Assembly: GCF_018595675.2 (NCBI RefSeq)
Contig: NZ_CP092333.1
Location: 954,001 to 1,018,000, forward strand
From: Flavihumibacter fluvii
Lineage (GTDB): Bacteria; Bacteroidota; Bacteroidia; Chitinophagales; Chitinophagaceae
DNA: 64,000 nucleotides
Direction of reading: 5' to 3'
Both the position numbers and the translations under genes were made by a program. Below, in pieces: positions 10,237-19,350 of the stretch. Position 1 is the stretch's first letter, and each line of letters opens with the position of its first letter. A model generated the notes under the pieces. It was not told the origin of the DNA. It did not search any database and was given only the letters and a program-made list of their open reading frames with translations.

Positions 10237-11190
10237 ATGATAAAAGAAAAGATACTGGTTATAGGCGCTTGTGGACAAATAGGCGTTGAGTTGACCCTGG
10301 CTCTTCGCAAGATTTATGGAAATAACAGTGTAGTCGCATCAGACCTAAGGGAGGAAAATGATTTATTAAAAGGGACCGGACCTTATGTTTCCATCGATGC
10401 ATTAAATAAAGAAATGCTGCATGTGCAGGTGATTCGCCAGAATATCACACAGATATACCTGCTGGCTGCAATCCTTTCAGCCACAGGGGAAAAGAACCCT
10501 AATCTTGCCTGGCATCTCAACATGCAAAGCTTGCTTAACGTACTCGATATAGCACGGGAGGAAAAGCTGCATAAGGTATACTGGCCTTCATCTATTGCTG
10601 TATTCGGACCCACTTCCCCAAAACAAAACTGCCCCCAATACACGATAATTGAACCGACAACAGTCTATGGTATTTCAAAGTATGCCGGGGAATTCTGGTG
10701 TAATTATTATTTCCACCGCTTTGGGGTGGATGTCAGGAGCCTTCGGTATCCCGGCTTAATCAGTTACAAATCTGCACCGGGAGGTGGCACAACTGATTAT
10801 GCAGTTGAAATATTTCATGAAGCAAAAGAAGAAAAGAAATATACCAGCTTCCTCAAAGAAGATACCTACCTGCCTATGATGTATATGCCAGATGCCATCA
10901 GGGCCACCATTGAACTGATGGAAGCCCCATTAGCAAAAATTACTGTTCGCACTTCTTATAATGTCTCTGGAATGAGTTTTTCTCCTGAGGAGATTGCTGC
11001 CAGCATCCGGGAGCATATTCCGGAATTTGTGATGTCATATGCGCCCGACTACCGGCAGGCCATTGCTGATAGCTGGCCGCAAAGTATTGATGATAGTGTA
11101 GCTCGCCGTGACTGGGGATGGCAACAACAGTTTGACCTGAAAAGGATGACTGCTGATATGCTGGAAAACCTTGAACCGATCCAAGATTAA
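10237..11190 (+). CDS. tdh: L-threonine 3-dehydrogenase, extended short-chain type
   Basis: Oxidises threonine to 2-amino-3-ketobutyrate with NAD in the cytosol, feeding threonine breakdown to glycine. The Rossmann motif ILVIGACGQIGVEL is at the N-terminus. A catalytic Ser/Tyr/Lys set shows as WPSSIAVFG and YGISKYAGE, and RYPGLISYKSAPGGGTTDYA is characteristic of the epimerase-like threonine dehydrogenases found in Bacteroidota and animals. The length of 317 residues fits. A good promoter precedes it, and a TlpA-like gene follows on the same strand after 72 bases. A generic NAD-dependent epimerase is the alternative, but the C-terminal MSFSPEEIAASIREHIPEF segment favours Tdh. Confidence 0.88.
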   Translation: MIKEKILVIGACGQIGVELTLALRKIYGNNSVVASDLREENDLLKGTGPYVSIDALNKEMLHVQVIRQNITQIYLLAAILSATGEKNPNLAWHLNMQSLLNVLDIAREEKLHKVYWPSSIAVFGPTSPKQNCPQYTIIEPTTVYGISKYAGEFWCNYYFHRFGVDVRSLRYPGLISYKSAPGGGTTDYAVEIFHEAKEEKKYTSFLKEDTYLPMMYMPDAIRATIELMEAPLAKITVRTSYNVSGMSFSPEEIAASIREHIPEFVMSYAPDYRQAIADSWPQSIDDSVARRDWGWQQQFDLKRMTADMLENLEPIQD

Positions 11191-11262
11191 ACAATGTGGA
11201 AGTTCAGGGGTTATTGAGGCGTAACTGCTTTTAGATTATATTGCCGACTAATTTACTAGACA

Positions 11263-12495
11263 ATGCGTGTTTTTTTCTGGGTTTCTCTTTTTGTTTTGTT
11301 GGGAACTAATATTGTTTTAGGGCAAGAGCTCAAGGTTGGTCGTTGGAAAGCGGCCCTGTTAAGAGAAGATGGACACCGTATTGTATTCAATTTTGACCTC
11401 AGCTACCCGCATCAAAAACCTGTGCTCCATATTATAAATGCAGAGGAACGCCTGGAAGTAACACAGGTTACCCAAAAAAAGGATTCTGTTTTTATTGAAA
11501 TGCCTTTTTTTGAATCGGCATTCTTTTGCCAGGTTCAGCGCGATGGCTCACTTAAAGGAATTTGGGTGAAGGGAACCAGTGGTAAAAATGTTATTCTGCC
11601 ATTTATTGCATGGCCCGGGAATGAACCCCGCTTTAATACACCTTTACCACCGAAAGCGTCCTTGAGTGGCCGATGGGAAATGCAGTTTTTTAAAAGTCCG
11701 GGAGAGAAAGTCTCACCGGCAATAGCCGAATTAACCCAAAATGGCAGCAAATTAACTGGAAGTATTTTGAACCCTGATGGTGATTACCGGTATCTTGAAG
11801 GCGTAGTAACGGGTGACAGTCTCTTCCTGTCGACATTCGATGGCAGCCATGCCTATGTGTTTACTGGGGTAATTAAAGATGCGCAAACGATCATAGAAGG
11901 ACGGTTTTATGCAGGTGCCACTTCCACCAGGCAGTTCAGCGCCATAAAAAATGCAAAAGCCGAATTATCCATGGAATCAGTGGCATTGCAGTTGAAACCG
12001 GGCCAGGACCAACTTGATTTCCGGTTCCCTGATCTAAATGGTAAGCTAGTAGGTATCAATGATGAAAAATTCAGGAACAAAGTAGTGGTAGTGCAAATCA
12101 TGGGCAGTTGGTGCCCCAATTGTATGGATGAAACCCGGTTTCTGAGCGATTATTACAAAAAGAACCACCAGCGGGGCATTGAAATGGTTGCACTGGCCTA
12201 TGAGTACAGCACCGATAATGAACGGTCCGTAAAAAGCCTGCAAAAATTTAAACAAAGGTTTTCGGTAGACTATCCCATCCTGATCACTGGTGTAACAAGT
12301 TCTGACAGTTTGCGGACGGAAAAGACATTGCCACAGCTAACGGATATCAAATCATTCCCAAGCACAATATTTATAGGTAAAGATGGAAAGGTGAAAAAAG
12401 TGCATGGCGGATTTTTCGGTCCGGCTACCGGCGAAGCCTATACTACATATATCAGGGAATTTGAAGAAACGGTAGAAGCTTTATTGGTTCAGTAA
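11263..12495 (+). CDS. Secreted TlpA-family thioredoxin with N-terminal beta domain
   Basis: A 410-residue envelope thiol-disulfide protein. A signal peptide (about residues 1-20, ending VLG-Q) precedes a beta-rich domain of roughly 240 residues resembling the DUF4369-like front part of Bacteroidota TlpA proteins. A thioredoxin/AhpC-TSA domain follows from about residue 262, with the active site SWCPNCMDE (Cys284, Cys287) and a cis-Pro region KSFPSTIF. It probably reduces or isomerises disulfides in exported proteins. Its last 7 bases overlap the convergent Rrf2 gene. The substrate cannot be inferred from the neighbours. Confidence 0.85.
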   Translation: MRVFFWVSLFVLLGTNIVLGQELKVGRWKAALLREDGHRIVFNFDLSYPHQKPVLHIINAEERLEVTQVTQKKDSVFIEMPFFESAFFCQVQRDGSLKGIWVKGTSGKNVILPFIAWPGNEPRFNTPLPPKASLSGRWEMQFFKSPGEKVSPAIAELTQNGSKLTGSILNPDGDYRYLEGVVTGDSLFLSTFDGSHAYVFTGVIKDAQTIIEGRFYAGATSTRQFSAIKNAKAELSMESVALQLKPGQDQLDFRFPDLNGKLVGINDEKFRNKVVVVQIMGSWCPNCMDETRFLSDYYKKNHQRGIEMVALAYEYSTDNERSVKSLQKFKQRFSVDYPILITGVTSSDSLRTEKTLPQLTDIKSFPSTIFIGKDGKVKKVHGGFFGPATGEAYTTYIREFEETVEALLVQ

Positions 12496-12902
12496 TTATA
12501 GGCCAGGTCGGCAACTGTTTTGTCTTCAAGTATTTTAATACTGGCGTCGCGAACTTCTTTCATCAGGTGGTTTAATCCACAGGTCTTTTCATCACAGTCG
12601 TCGCATTTTTTGTAAAAATTAAGGCTTGCACAGGGTACCAGGGCAATGGGTCCATCCAGTAACCGGATAATTGCGGCCACTTTGATCTTTGTAGGTGGGA
12701 TGGCAAAAAAATATCCGCCGCCTTTCCCTTTTTTGCTTTCCAGGAACCCGGCTTTGCGGAGGTCCAGTAAGATGCTTTCCAGGAATTTGAGCGGGATGCT
12801 TTTTTTGTTGGAAATATCGGCAATGAGCACAGGAATTCCTTTCTCCTGTTGTGCCAGGTAGGTGAGGGCTTTAAGCCCATATTGTGTTTTCTTAGAGATC
12901 AT
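12489..12902 (-). CDS. Rrf2-family transcriptional regulator with four Cys
   Basis: A 137-residue winged-helix DNA-binding regulator. The N-terminal MISKKTQYGLKALTYLAQ and the recognition region IPLKFLESILLDLRKAGFL are typical Rrf2. GGGYFFA forms the wing. Cysteines at 91, 100, 103 and 108 sit where IscR and NsrR hold an iron-sulfur cluster, so cluster sensing is plausible, though the spacing is not identical to IscR. It follows dapB by 10 bases and so probably ends the parA operon. Its targets are unknown; no iron-sulfur assembly genes are nearby. Confidence 0.85.
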   Translation of the reverse strand: MISKKTQYGLKALTYLAQQEKGIPVLIADISNKKSIPLKFLESILLDLRKAGFLESKKGKGGGYFFAIPPTKIKVAAIIRLLDGPIALVPCASLNFYKKCDDCDEKTCGLNHLMKEVRDASIKILEDKTVADLAYNY

Positions 12903-12912
12903 ACCTGCTAAT

Positions 12913-13629
12913 TTACAGACCTAAAACATCTTTCATGGTAAAAATTCCTTTTTTACCGGTAATAAATTCTGCTGCCATTACAGCACCAGTGGCAAAACCT
13001 GTCCTATTGTGGGCAGTATGTTTAATTTCAATTTCATCAATGGCAGTACTGTAGGTAACGATATGCGTTCCCGGAGCCGGATCAACCCGCTTGCTGATAA
13101 TTGGCAATTCCTCGGGGAATGCACTGGCGTGATTCACCCAGGATTTTTTCAGTGGAATGGCATGCATGATCTGCTCAGCAAGGCTAACTGCCGTTCCACT
13201 TGGTGCATCTTTTTTTTGGGTATGGTGGATCTCTTCCAGGCTAACGGTATAATCGGTATGCCGGGCCATTAGCGCTGCCAGTTTTTTATTGAGTTCGAAG
13301 AAAATATTTACTCCGACGGAAAAATTGCTGGCATAAAGGAAAGTTCCACCTTGCTGGAGACAGTATTCTTCAACTGCTTCATATTTATCGAGCCATCCGG
13401 TTGATCCGCAAACTACAGGCGTATTGAAGGCAAGTAGTTTCATGACATTATCAAATGCGCTGTGCGGACTGGTAAATTCGATGGCAACATCGGCTATGCT
13501 CAATTGATCAGGAGTAAAGAGGTGTGCTGTTTCGATGTCTATTTTCAGAACAATTTCATGTCCTCTTTCCAGGGCTATTTTCTCAATGGCCTGACCCATT
13601 TTGCCGTATCCGATTAATGCAATTTTCAT
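12913..13629 (-). CDS. dapB: 4-hydroxy-tetrahydrodipicolinate reductase
   Basis: Reduces hydroxytetrahydrodipicolinate with NAD(P)H in the lysine/diaminopimelate pathway. The sequence shows the Rossmann motif ALIGYGKMGQAI, VVCGSTGW, the catalytic loop SLEEIHHTQKKDAPSGTA (His and Lys conserved) and a C-terminal HTAHNRTGFATGA. The ATG at 13629 (MKIALIGYGKMG) gives 238 residues; an upstream codon would only add an unconserved tail. It sits downstream of parAB and a DUF5683 gene, an arrangement I associate with Chitinophagaceae, where dapB travels with chromosome-partition genes. DapD at 19422 serves the same pathway. Confidence 0.97.
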   Translation of the reverse strand: MKIALIGYGKMGQAIEKIALERGHEIVLKIDIETAHLFTPDQLSIADVAIEFTSPHSAFDNVMKLLAFNTPVVCGSTGWLDKYEAVEEYCLQQGGTFLYASNFSVGVNIFFELNKKLAALMARHTDYTVSLEEIHHTQKKDAPSGTAVSLAEQIMHAIPLKKSWVNHASAFPEELPIISKRVDPAPGTHIVTYSTAIDEIEIKHTAHNRTGFATGAVMAAEFITGKKGIFTMKDVLGL

Positions 13630-13666
13630 TCTGCAAAGAAAAGGGAAAATGGTGAAGGAAGGCATA

Positions 13667-14311
13667 TCACCTTATTCCACTAATTAATTTTCCTTTCGCT
13701 TTGTGGATATCAAATACCAGGGAAATGCCTGTGCCAGCTGTGTTTCCCTGTAAACCACCAGCCGGCAACATGGGTTTGATTTTCATGCTCAGGTTAGGGC
13801 TTACATCAAAATCTTTCAGGTGTGCATCAACAGTTGCATCCACCACATTCAAGCCCCAGAACAATAAAAAAACCAATACTGAATAGTCGATATTCCGTCG
13901 AAATTCCCTTCGGTAATTATCCAGAGAAGTGACTTCATCGGGTACAAATGGTTTCAGGTAATCGGCCACATTATCATAATTGGCCGTATCCTTACCGACA
14001 GAAACCTGGTAAGCATATTGTACCTCATTATATGTTTTAACGTTATCAAAAAATACATAGCCAGTAATTCCCAGAGCAGCATATACAATTGGAATCTTCC
14101 AGTATTTTTTATTCGTGGCCTGCCCCCATCCTGGCAGGATGGCTGAACGTATTGTAGCAATCCTGGGATTGTATTTTTTTGCGCTATCTGCCTGAAGAAC
14201 CGCCTCAACTTCTTTTGGTGTGGCCTGTTTGTTGGTATCGGCCTGGGCATAACCGACCTGGCCCGCCAGCAGGCAATAAAGAACACAAACGATCAATCGG
14301 GCTTTTTTCAT
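13667..14311 (-). CDS. DUF5683 membrane protein
   Basis: A 214-residue protein with a signal peptide (ending GYAQA) and two hydrophobic segments: YWKIPIVYAALGITGYVFF and YSVLVFLLFWGLNVVDATVD. The IRSAILPGWGQATNKKYWK segment is the DUF5683 hallmark (a glycine-rich loop before a membrane helix). Function is unknown; it is likely an envelope protein. It lies 4 bases after parB and 37 bases before dapB on the same strand, so it is presumably co-transcribed with them. Confidence 0.85.
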   Translation of the reverse strand: MKKARLIVCVLYCLLAGQVGYAQADTNKQATPKEVEAVLQADSAKKYNPRIATIRSAILPGWGQATNKKYWKIPIVYAALGITGYVFFDNVKTYNEVQYAYQVSVGKDTANYDNVADYLKPFVPDEVTSLDNYRREFRRNIDYSVLVFLLFWGLNVVDATVDAHLKDFDVSPNLSMKIKPMLPAGGLQGNTAGTGISLVFDIHKAKGKLISGIR

Positions 14312-14315
14312 GTAA

Positions 14316-15233
14316 TTAGTTCACCGTCACACCCATCGCATCAAGGAGCTTATTCAGTTCCTGGATGGAATAATAGTCCAGCGTGATACTGCCATGTCCA
14401 TTCTTATTGTGGACCAGTTTTACACGGGTGCTGAAATGAGAAGCTAAATTATCCTCAATTTTCTTGTAAGCGGGCGGGAGTGAAGGTTTTGCAACATTTT
14501 TAACAGCCGGTGCATCTTCCTTATATATTTTACGGACAAGTTCTTCGGTTTGGCGTACTGAAAGTCCCCTTGATTTTATTTCATTAAAGATATACAGTTG
14601 CTTATCCACCAGGTCTACATTGATCAATGCCCTGGCATGCCCCATACTGATGCTGCCAGTACGTACAGCAATCTGGATATCTGGCGGAAGTTTCAGCAAC
14701 CTGATATAATTCGCCACGGTGCTTCTTTCCTTCCCCATGCGTTCCGCTACCTGCTCCTGCGTATAATTCAGCTCGTCCATCATCCGCTTATAACTGAGGC
14801 TTACTTCAATCGCATTCAGGTCTTCGCGCTGCAGGTTTTCGAGCAGGGCCAGTTCCAGTAATTGCTGGTCATTGGCCTGCCTGATATAGGCAGGAAGGTC
14901 TTTGAGGCCAGCAATCCGCGATGCCCGGTACCTTCTTTCCCCTGAAATTAACCGGTATTTTCCTGAAGGCAGCTTGGATACGGTAATTGGCTGGATGATA
15001 TCATGGATCTTAATAGAAGCTGCCAATTCATTCAAAGCCTGTTCATCAAAATCATGGCGGGGTTGCTTTGGATTGGTTTCGATCTGTTCGATGGCAATAC
15101 GTATCATTCCTGTTGCAGCTTCCACTACCTGCGGCTTTAACTGGCCGGACGTATTTTTCAGGTCAGCATCGATATTTTGTAGGAGGGAACGAATTCCTTT
15201 TCCGAGGGCGTCTTTTTTATTAGGAGGGGTCAT
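14316..15233 (-). CDS. parB: Chromosome-partitioning protein ParB
   Basis: A 305-residue parS-binding CTP switch that loads around the origin region. It shows a ParB N-terminal domain with IETNPKQPRHDFDEQALNEL and SGERRYRAS (the CTP-binding arginine patch), the LLENLQREDLNAIE motif, and a helix-turn-helix at QEQVAERMGKERSTVANYI. The C-terminal dimer domain ends the protein. ATG at 15233 is preferred, since MTPPNKKDALGKGIRSLL is the family start and an earlier in-frame start would run into parA. It follows parA by 31 bases. No parS site was identified by eye in the window. Confidence 0.97.
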   Translation of the reverse strand: MTPPNKKDALGKGIRSLLQNIDADLKNTSGQLKPQVVEAATGMIRIAIEQIETNPKQPRHDFDEQALNELAASIKIHDIIQPITVSKLPSGKYRLISGERRYRASRIAGLKDLPAYIRQANDQQLLELALLENLQREDLNAIEVSLSYKRMMDELNYTQEQVAERMGKERSTVANYIRLLKLPPDIQIAVRTGSISMGHARALINVDLVDKQLYIFNEIKSRGLSVRQTEELVRKIYKEDAPAVKNVAKPSLPPAYKKIEDNLASHFSTRVKLVHNKNGHGSITLDYYSIQELNKLLDAMGVTVN

Positions 15234-15264
15234 GGTTGTGAAAATGGTAAATGTTGAATCGGGT

Positions 15265-16089
15265 TTAGTCTTCGCCGGGTTCTTCTTCCAGTTCAATGAT
15301 GCGGTCTTCCTGGCTGATCTTGGTCATATTGTTTTTCTGCAACACTTCCTTGGCCAGGTTCAGGTAATTCACAGAACCCTTGCTGTAAGCATCATATAAT
15401 ATGACTGGCTTTCCAACAGAAGGCGCTTCGCTGATTCGGGTATTCCTGTGAACGATGGTGTCAAAAACCAATTCATCAAAATGCCGGCGAACCTCACTTA
15501 CTACCTGGTTACAAAGGCGGAGGCGGCCATCATACATCGTCATCAGGATGCCTTCAATCTGCAATTCCTGGTTAAGGCGGTTTTGAACAATTTTTATGGT
15601 ATTCAGCAATTTTCCCAGGCCTTCAAGCGCGAAAAATTCAGTTTGCACGGGAACGATCACAGAGTTTGCCGCTGTCAGGGCGTTTACAGTAATAAGTCCT
15701 AATGAGGGCGAACAATCGATCACAATAAAATCATAGTCATCCAGGATCGGTTGTAAAATCCCTTTGAGGACATTTTCACGGTTAGGATAATTGATCATTT
15801 CAATTTCCGCACCCACCAGGTCAATGTGTGAGGGAACGACATCCAGGTGGGGGATTTCAGTTTTAAGTATCACATCCCTGATGGGTATGGCATTCACCAT
15901 ACAATCGTACAGGCTCTGGGTGATATTATGCAGGTCGAACCCGGTACCGGTAGTACTGTTGGCCTGCGGATCGGCATCCACCAATAAAGTCCGGTATTCA
16001 AGCACGGCAAAGCTGGCTGCCAGGTTAATGGCAGTGGTGGTTTTGCCTACACCACCCTTTTGATTCGCTACGCCGATAATTCTTGCCAT
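15265..16089 (-). CDS. parA: Chromosome-partitioning ATPase ParA (Soj)
   Basis: A 274-residue deviant-Walker ATPase that moves ParB-parS complexes. [14 protein letters not shown] is the deviant Walker A motif near residue 11. [10 protein letters not shown] and the Walker B region [12 protein letters not shown] follow, and [16 protein letters not shown] is a typical Soj C-terminal motif. It heads the parA-parB-DUF5683-dapB-Rrf2 run on the minus strand. The C-terminal tail is acidic ([11 protein letters not shown]), which is slightly longer than in many Soj proteins. Chromosomal rather than plasmid type is inferred from the housekeeping context. Confidence 0.97.
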   Translation of the reverse strand: MARIIGVANQKGGVGKTTTAINLAASFAVLEYRTLLVDADPQANSTTGTGFDLHNITQSLYDCMVNAIPIRDVILKTEIPHLDVVPSHIDLVGAEIEMINYPNRENVLKGILQPILDDYDFIVIDCSPSLGLITVNALTAANSVIVPVQTEFFALEGLGKLLNTIKIVQNRLNQELQIEGILMTMYDGRLRLCNQVVSEVRRHFDELVFDTIVHRNTRISEAPSVGKPVILYDAYSKGSVNYLNLAKEVLQKNNMTKISQEDRIIELEEEPGED

Positions 16090-16128
16090 AATAAGGTCCT
16101 CGTTCTAACAGGTTTTCAGGGTTATGAT

Positions 16129-16809
16129 TTAAATATGTATACTCTGGCCAATAGGCACCAGGGCTAATTTTTTGCCAGCGTCTGCAAATTTCTGGATAGC
16201 CACTGAGTGGTCAATTTTAATATATCCGAAAGTATCGTAATGAACGCCAATAACCTGCCTGCACTGTATCATTTCAGCGCAAGCCAGGGCATCTGCAGCA
16301 TCCATGGTAAAGTTGTCGCCAATTGGTAATACCGCAAAATTAAGTTTTGCCCAGCGGGGAATCAATTGCATATCCAGGGTAAGGGCAGTATCGCCACTAT
16401 AATAGAAGTTTCCTGCATCCGTAAATACAAGGAAACCAAGTGGATTACCCCCACTAACCCCATCGGGTAATGAACTTGAATGTTGTGCAACCACGCATTT
16501 AACCCTGAAATCACCAAAATCCCACTGCCCACCGGTATTCATGGGATGGGTATTGGTTACACCATTTTTATTCAGCCATTCATGGATTTCCCAATTTGTA
16601 ACCACTTTTGCTCCTGTGCGCTGTGCAATACTGATGCAATCTGCTATATGGTCTATATGACCATGTGACAACAGAATAAAATCTGCTGGAATGGTTTGAA
16701 CATCTATTGATGCTGCCAGTTCATTAAAGCTGATAAATGGATCAAACAGAATATGTTTGCCATTAATTTCTACTGAAAAACAGGAATGACCGTAATAAGT
16801 AAATTGCAT
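16129..16809 (-). CDS. UPF0173-type metal-dependent hydrolase
   Basis: A 226-residue metallo-beta-lactamase-fold hydrolase of unknown substrate. TYYGHSCFSVEI and ILFDPFI open the fold. The metal motif LLSHGHIDHIAD (HxHxDH) and YYSGDTALTLDM are intact, as is the terminal GVHYDTFGYI histidine. The ATG at 16809 (MQFTYYGHS) is the family start. A -7 box TATTTTTG (minus, 16848-16841) and a small leader hairpin at 16834-16818 lie just upstream. It is divergent from the FMN reductase gene and not obviously part of the parA operon. Confidence 0.9.
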   Translation of the reverse strand: MQFTYYGHSCFSVEINGKHILFDPFISFNELAASIDVQTIPADFILLSHGHIDHIADCISIAQRTGAKVVTNWEIHEWLNKNGVTNTHPMNTGGQWDFGDFRVKCVVAQHSSSLPDGVSGGNPLGFLVFTDAGNFYYSGDTALTLDMQLIPRWAKLNFAVLPIGDNFTMDAADALACAEMIQCRQVIGVHYDTFGYIKIDHSVAIQKFADAGKKLALVPIGQSIHI

Positions 16810-16840
16810 AAGCACTTCTACCTTTTTTAGGTAGGGATGG

Positions 16841-16848
16841 CAAAAATA
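16841..16848 (-). promoter_or_regulatory. -7 box before UPF0173 hydrolase
   Basis: On the minus strand TATTTTTG matches TAnnTTTG. A TTTG upstream (16877-16874) is spaced 25 bases, longer than usual. The leader holds a perfect 6-bp hairpin (CTACCT/AGGTAG, 16818-16834) with a five-base loop. Confidence 0.4.
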
Positions 16849-16911
16849 ACGTTTCAAGCTAAAAAAATCGGAACAAACCGCTTCGGTCGGTGTTTAGTCT
16901 AAAAAACAGCC

Positions 16912-17412
16912 ATGTATACCATCATTTCGGGAACCAACAGAACAGGCAGTAATACGATCAAAATCGCCTCGCAATACAAGAACCTACTGGAACTGAAGGG
17001 GGTGTCTGCACGGCTGATTTCGCTTGAAAACCTTGATGTCAGCACCCGGAACCCAGCCATTAAAGCCCTTGAAGAAGACGTGCTGGTAAAAGCAGAGAAA
17101 TTCATTTTTGTATCTCCCGAATACAATGGCAGTATTCCCGGTGTACTAAAATCCCTTTTTGACAGCAGCGATATCCAACGCTGCTGGTGGGGGAAGAAGG
17201 CTTTGCTGACCGGGGTTTCAACAGGCAGGGCAGGCAATCTCCGCGGTATGGAACACCTCACAGGCATCCTGAACTATATGAAAGTGATTGTTCATCCCAA
17301 TAAATTGCCCATTTCAGTAGTGAATGTCTTGCTGAACCTTGATGGCAGCATTAAAGATCAAACTACCCTCAAGGCCATTGACCAGCAACTAAACGAGTTT
17401 ATCGCTTTTTAA
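16912..17412 (+). CDS. NADPH-dependent FMN reductase family protein
   Basis: A 166-residue flavodoxin-fold protein. The FMN-phosphate loop is ISGTNRTGSNTIKIA at the N-terminus, and the flavin-ring region is FVSPEYNGSIPGVLKSLFD. GVSTGRAGNLRGMEHL matches the third conserved loop of NAD(P)H-dependent FMN reductases. It probably reduces flavin or quinone substrates in the cytosol; the specific substrate is not evident. It is followed 11 bases later by a membrane metallophosphoesterase on the same strand, suggesting co-transcription without an obvious functional link. Confidence 0.88.
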   Translation: MYTIISGTNRTGSNTIKIASQYKNLLELKGVSARLISLENLDVSTRNPAIKALEEDVLVKAEKFIFVSPEYNGSIPGVLKSLFDSSDIQRCWWGKKALLTGVSTGRAGNLRGMEHLTGILNYMKVIVHPNKLPISVVNVLLNLDGSIKDQTTLKAIDQQLNEFIAF

Positions 17413-17423
17413 AATAGTGTACT

Positions 17424-18671
17424 ATGCGTAATTCCGGGTTTATTTGGATCATAATTGCCATTTTACTTTTATTGGATATATATGTATACCAGGTGTTGAA
17501 AGTGGTGACATTAACTAATGCACAGCGCACACGTGTGCTGGTATTTGGTTTCTATTGGCTGGTTTCGGCCCTTGCGGTAATGTTCCTGATAGCTATGCCT
17601 TACCTTAAACCCGATAGCTTGCCCAAAACGCTCAGGACTTATGTGTTTGCTATTGTGGTGGGACTTTTCTTTGCCAAATTACTGGCGTCAACATTTTTTA
17701 TTGTGGATGATGTGCGCAGGGGAATGATGTGGACTCTCGGCAAATTATTCAGTAATCCATCTGTTAAGGTATCGCAAACTGCCGATGGCATCACCCGGTC
17801 TGCTTTTTTGAGCTGGATGGGTCTGGCTGTAGGTGGGGGGTTATTCAGCACATTATTATATGGGTTTACTAACAAATACAATTATACCGTACGAAAAATA
17901 AAGCTAGGCTATCAGAACCTCCCGGCTGGATTTAAGGGTTTGAAGATTGTGCACATCAGTGATATCCATTCCGGGTCTTTCACGGATGAAATGGCCGTTC
18001 AGAAAGGTATTGAAAAAATCATGCAGCAGGCTCCTGACATCATTTTATTTACTGGCGACCTGGTCAATGACCGCGCTACTGAAATGGATATGTTTCAACA
18101 CCATTTCTCTAAACTACATGCACCCATGGGGGTATATTCCACCCTTGGCAACCACGATTACGGTGATTATGTGCAATGGGATTCAGAAGAAATAAAAAAA
18201 CAAAATCTCGAAAACCTGAAGAAAGTGCATGCCGATATGGGCTGGCGTTTATTGATGAATGAACATGTAGTCTTAGAGAAATCCGGCCATGAAATCGCCC
18301 TGGTAGGTATTGAAAACTGGAGTGCAAAAGGGAATTTCCCCAAATATGGAAAGATGGCAGAAGCTTATCCCGGTGCGGAGAAGTATGCCTTTAAAATACT
18401 GATGAGCCATGATCCCAGCCATTGGGAAGCTGAGGTGCAAGAGAAGTATAAGGACATTGACCTTATGTTGAGTGGGCATACCCATGGAATGCAGTTTGGG
18501 GTGGAGATACCTGGTTTTAAATGGAGTCCGGTTCAGTATATGTATAAACAATGGGCTGGGTTGTATGAAAAAGATAACCAGAAGTTATATGTAAACCGCG
18601 GTTTTGGATTTATCGGGTATCCGGGAAGGGTAGGTATCCTTCCTGAGATCACGGTAATTGAATTGGTTTGA
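17424..18671 (+). CDS. Membrane-anchored calcineurin-like metallophosphoesterase
   Basis: A 415-residue protein with about four N-terminal membrane helices (residues ~5-27, ~37-58, ~70-92 and ~128-150) and a phosphoesterase domain from about 165. All metal motifs are present: HISDIHSG, FTGDLVND, LGNHDYGD, LMSHDPSHW and SGHTHGMQFG. The arrangement matches the YkuE/YaeI-like phosphoesterases, some of which cleave lipid-linked pyrophosphates such as UDP-diacylglucosamine, but the substrate here is unknown. It is the second gene after the FMN reductase. Confidence 0.92.
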   Translation: MRNSGFIWIIIAILLLLDIYVYQVLKVVTLTNAQRTRVLVFGFYWLVSALAVMFLIAMPYLKPDSLPKTLRTYVFAIVVGLFFAKLLASTFFIVDDVRRGMMWTLGKLFSNPSVKVSQTADGITRSAFLSWMGLAVGGGLFSTLLYGFTNKYNYTVRKIKLGYQNLPAGFKGLKIVHISDIHSGSFTDEMAVQKGIEKIMQQAPDIILFTGDLVNDRATEMDMFQHHFSKLHAPMGVYSTLGNHDYGDYVQWDSEEIKKQNLENLKKVHADMGWRLLMNEHVVLEKSGHEIALVGIENWSAKGNFPKYGKMAEAYPGAEKYAFKILMSHDPSHWEAEVQEKYKDIDLMLSGHTHGMQFGVEIPGFKWSPVQYMYKQWAGLYEKDNQKLYVNRGFGFIGYPGRVGILPEITVIELV

Positions 18672-18734
18672 ATTTAACAATTGGGATTAAACGCTTGGTA
18701 CGTTAGTTGGTCTAACTTTCAAATAAATACCGAT

Positions 18735-19343
18735 ATGAAATTCAAACTATTATTTGTGGGGGCAGCATTGCTGGCCGGTTCATTGATTCAGGCCCAGGGC
18801 CTGCACTTTGGTGTAAAGGGCGGCGCTAACATCACCAAAGTGGATGGTAAAGCCATGAGCGATGAGTTTAACTATGGTTATCACCTGGGTGGATTTGCGG
18901 AAGTTGGATTAGGCAAGAAATGGTTTATCCAGCCGGAACTCCTTTGGTCGCAACTGCAAAGTCAGACAGGGGACGATTTTGAAGATGTCATTGACGGAGC
19001 CATTGAAGGTTCTAAAAACCAAACCATCAAACTGAATTATTTAACCATCCCCATCACTTTGAATTATCGTTTACTGGATTGGTTATCCTTGCAAGCCGGT
19101 CCGCAGTTTGGTGTACTGCTTGATAATGATAAAAGTTTATTGGAAAATGGCAAAGATGCTTTTGATGCTGGTGATTTTTCGCTTTTGGGTGGTGCCCAAA
19201 TCAATTTCTCTTCCTTCAGGATTACTGGCCGGTATTTCACCAGTTTGAAAGACATTAACTCTGGTGATGTGGAATCAAGTGATGCAAATGCGGCCTGGAA
19301 AAACAAAGGATTTCAAATTAGTTTAGGGATCAGGATACTATAA
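18735..19343 (+). CDS. Small outer-membrane beta-barrel (porin family)
   Basis: A 202-residue predicted barrel of the PorT/OmpW-like outer_membrane_beta-barrel families common in Bacteroidota. The signal peptide MKFKLLFVGAALLAGSLIQA is followed by HFGVKGGANITKVDG, a classic first strand. It contains LNYLTIPITLNYRLLDWLSLQAGPQFG and ends in an amphipathic strand, GFQISLGIRIL. The ATG at 18735 is chosen because it begins the signal peptide; a TTG 54 bases upstream is in frame but adds no signal. The role is unknown. It stands between the phosphoesterase and dapD. Confidence 0.88.
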   Translation: MKFKLLFVGAALLAGSLIQAQGLHFGVKGGANITKVDGKAMSDEFNYGYHLGGFAEVGLGKKWFIQPELLWSQLQSQTGDDFEDVIDGAIEGSKNQTIKLNYLTIPITLNYRLLDWLSLQAGPQFGVLLDNDKSLLENGKDAFDAGDFSLLGGAQINFSSFRITGRYFTSLKDINSGDVESSDANAAWKNKGFQISLGIRIL

Positions 19344-19350
19344 ATAGGGA

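Noticed and set aside
15234-15296. N-terminal extension of ParB
   Set aside because: It would overlap the end of parA and adds no conserved sequence; the ATG at 15233 starts the family sequence.
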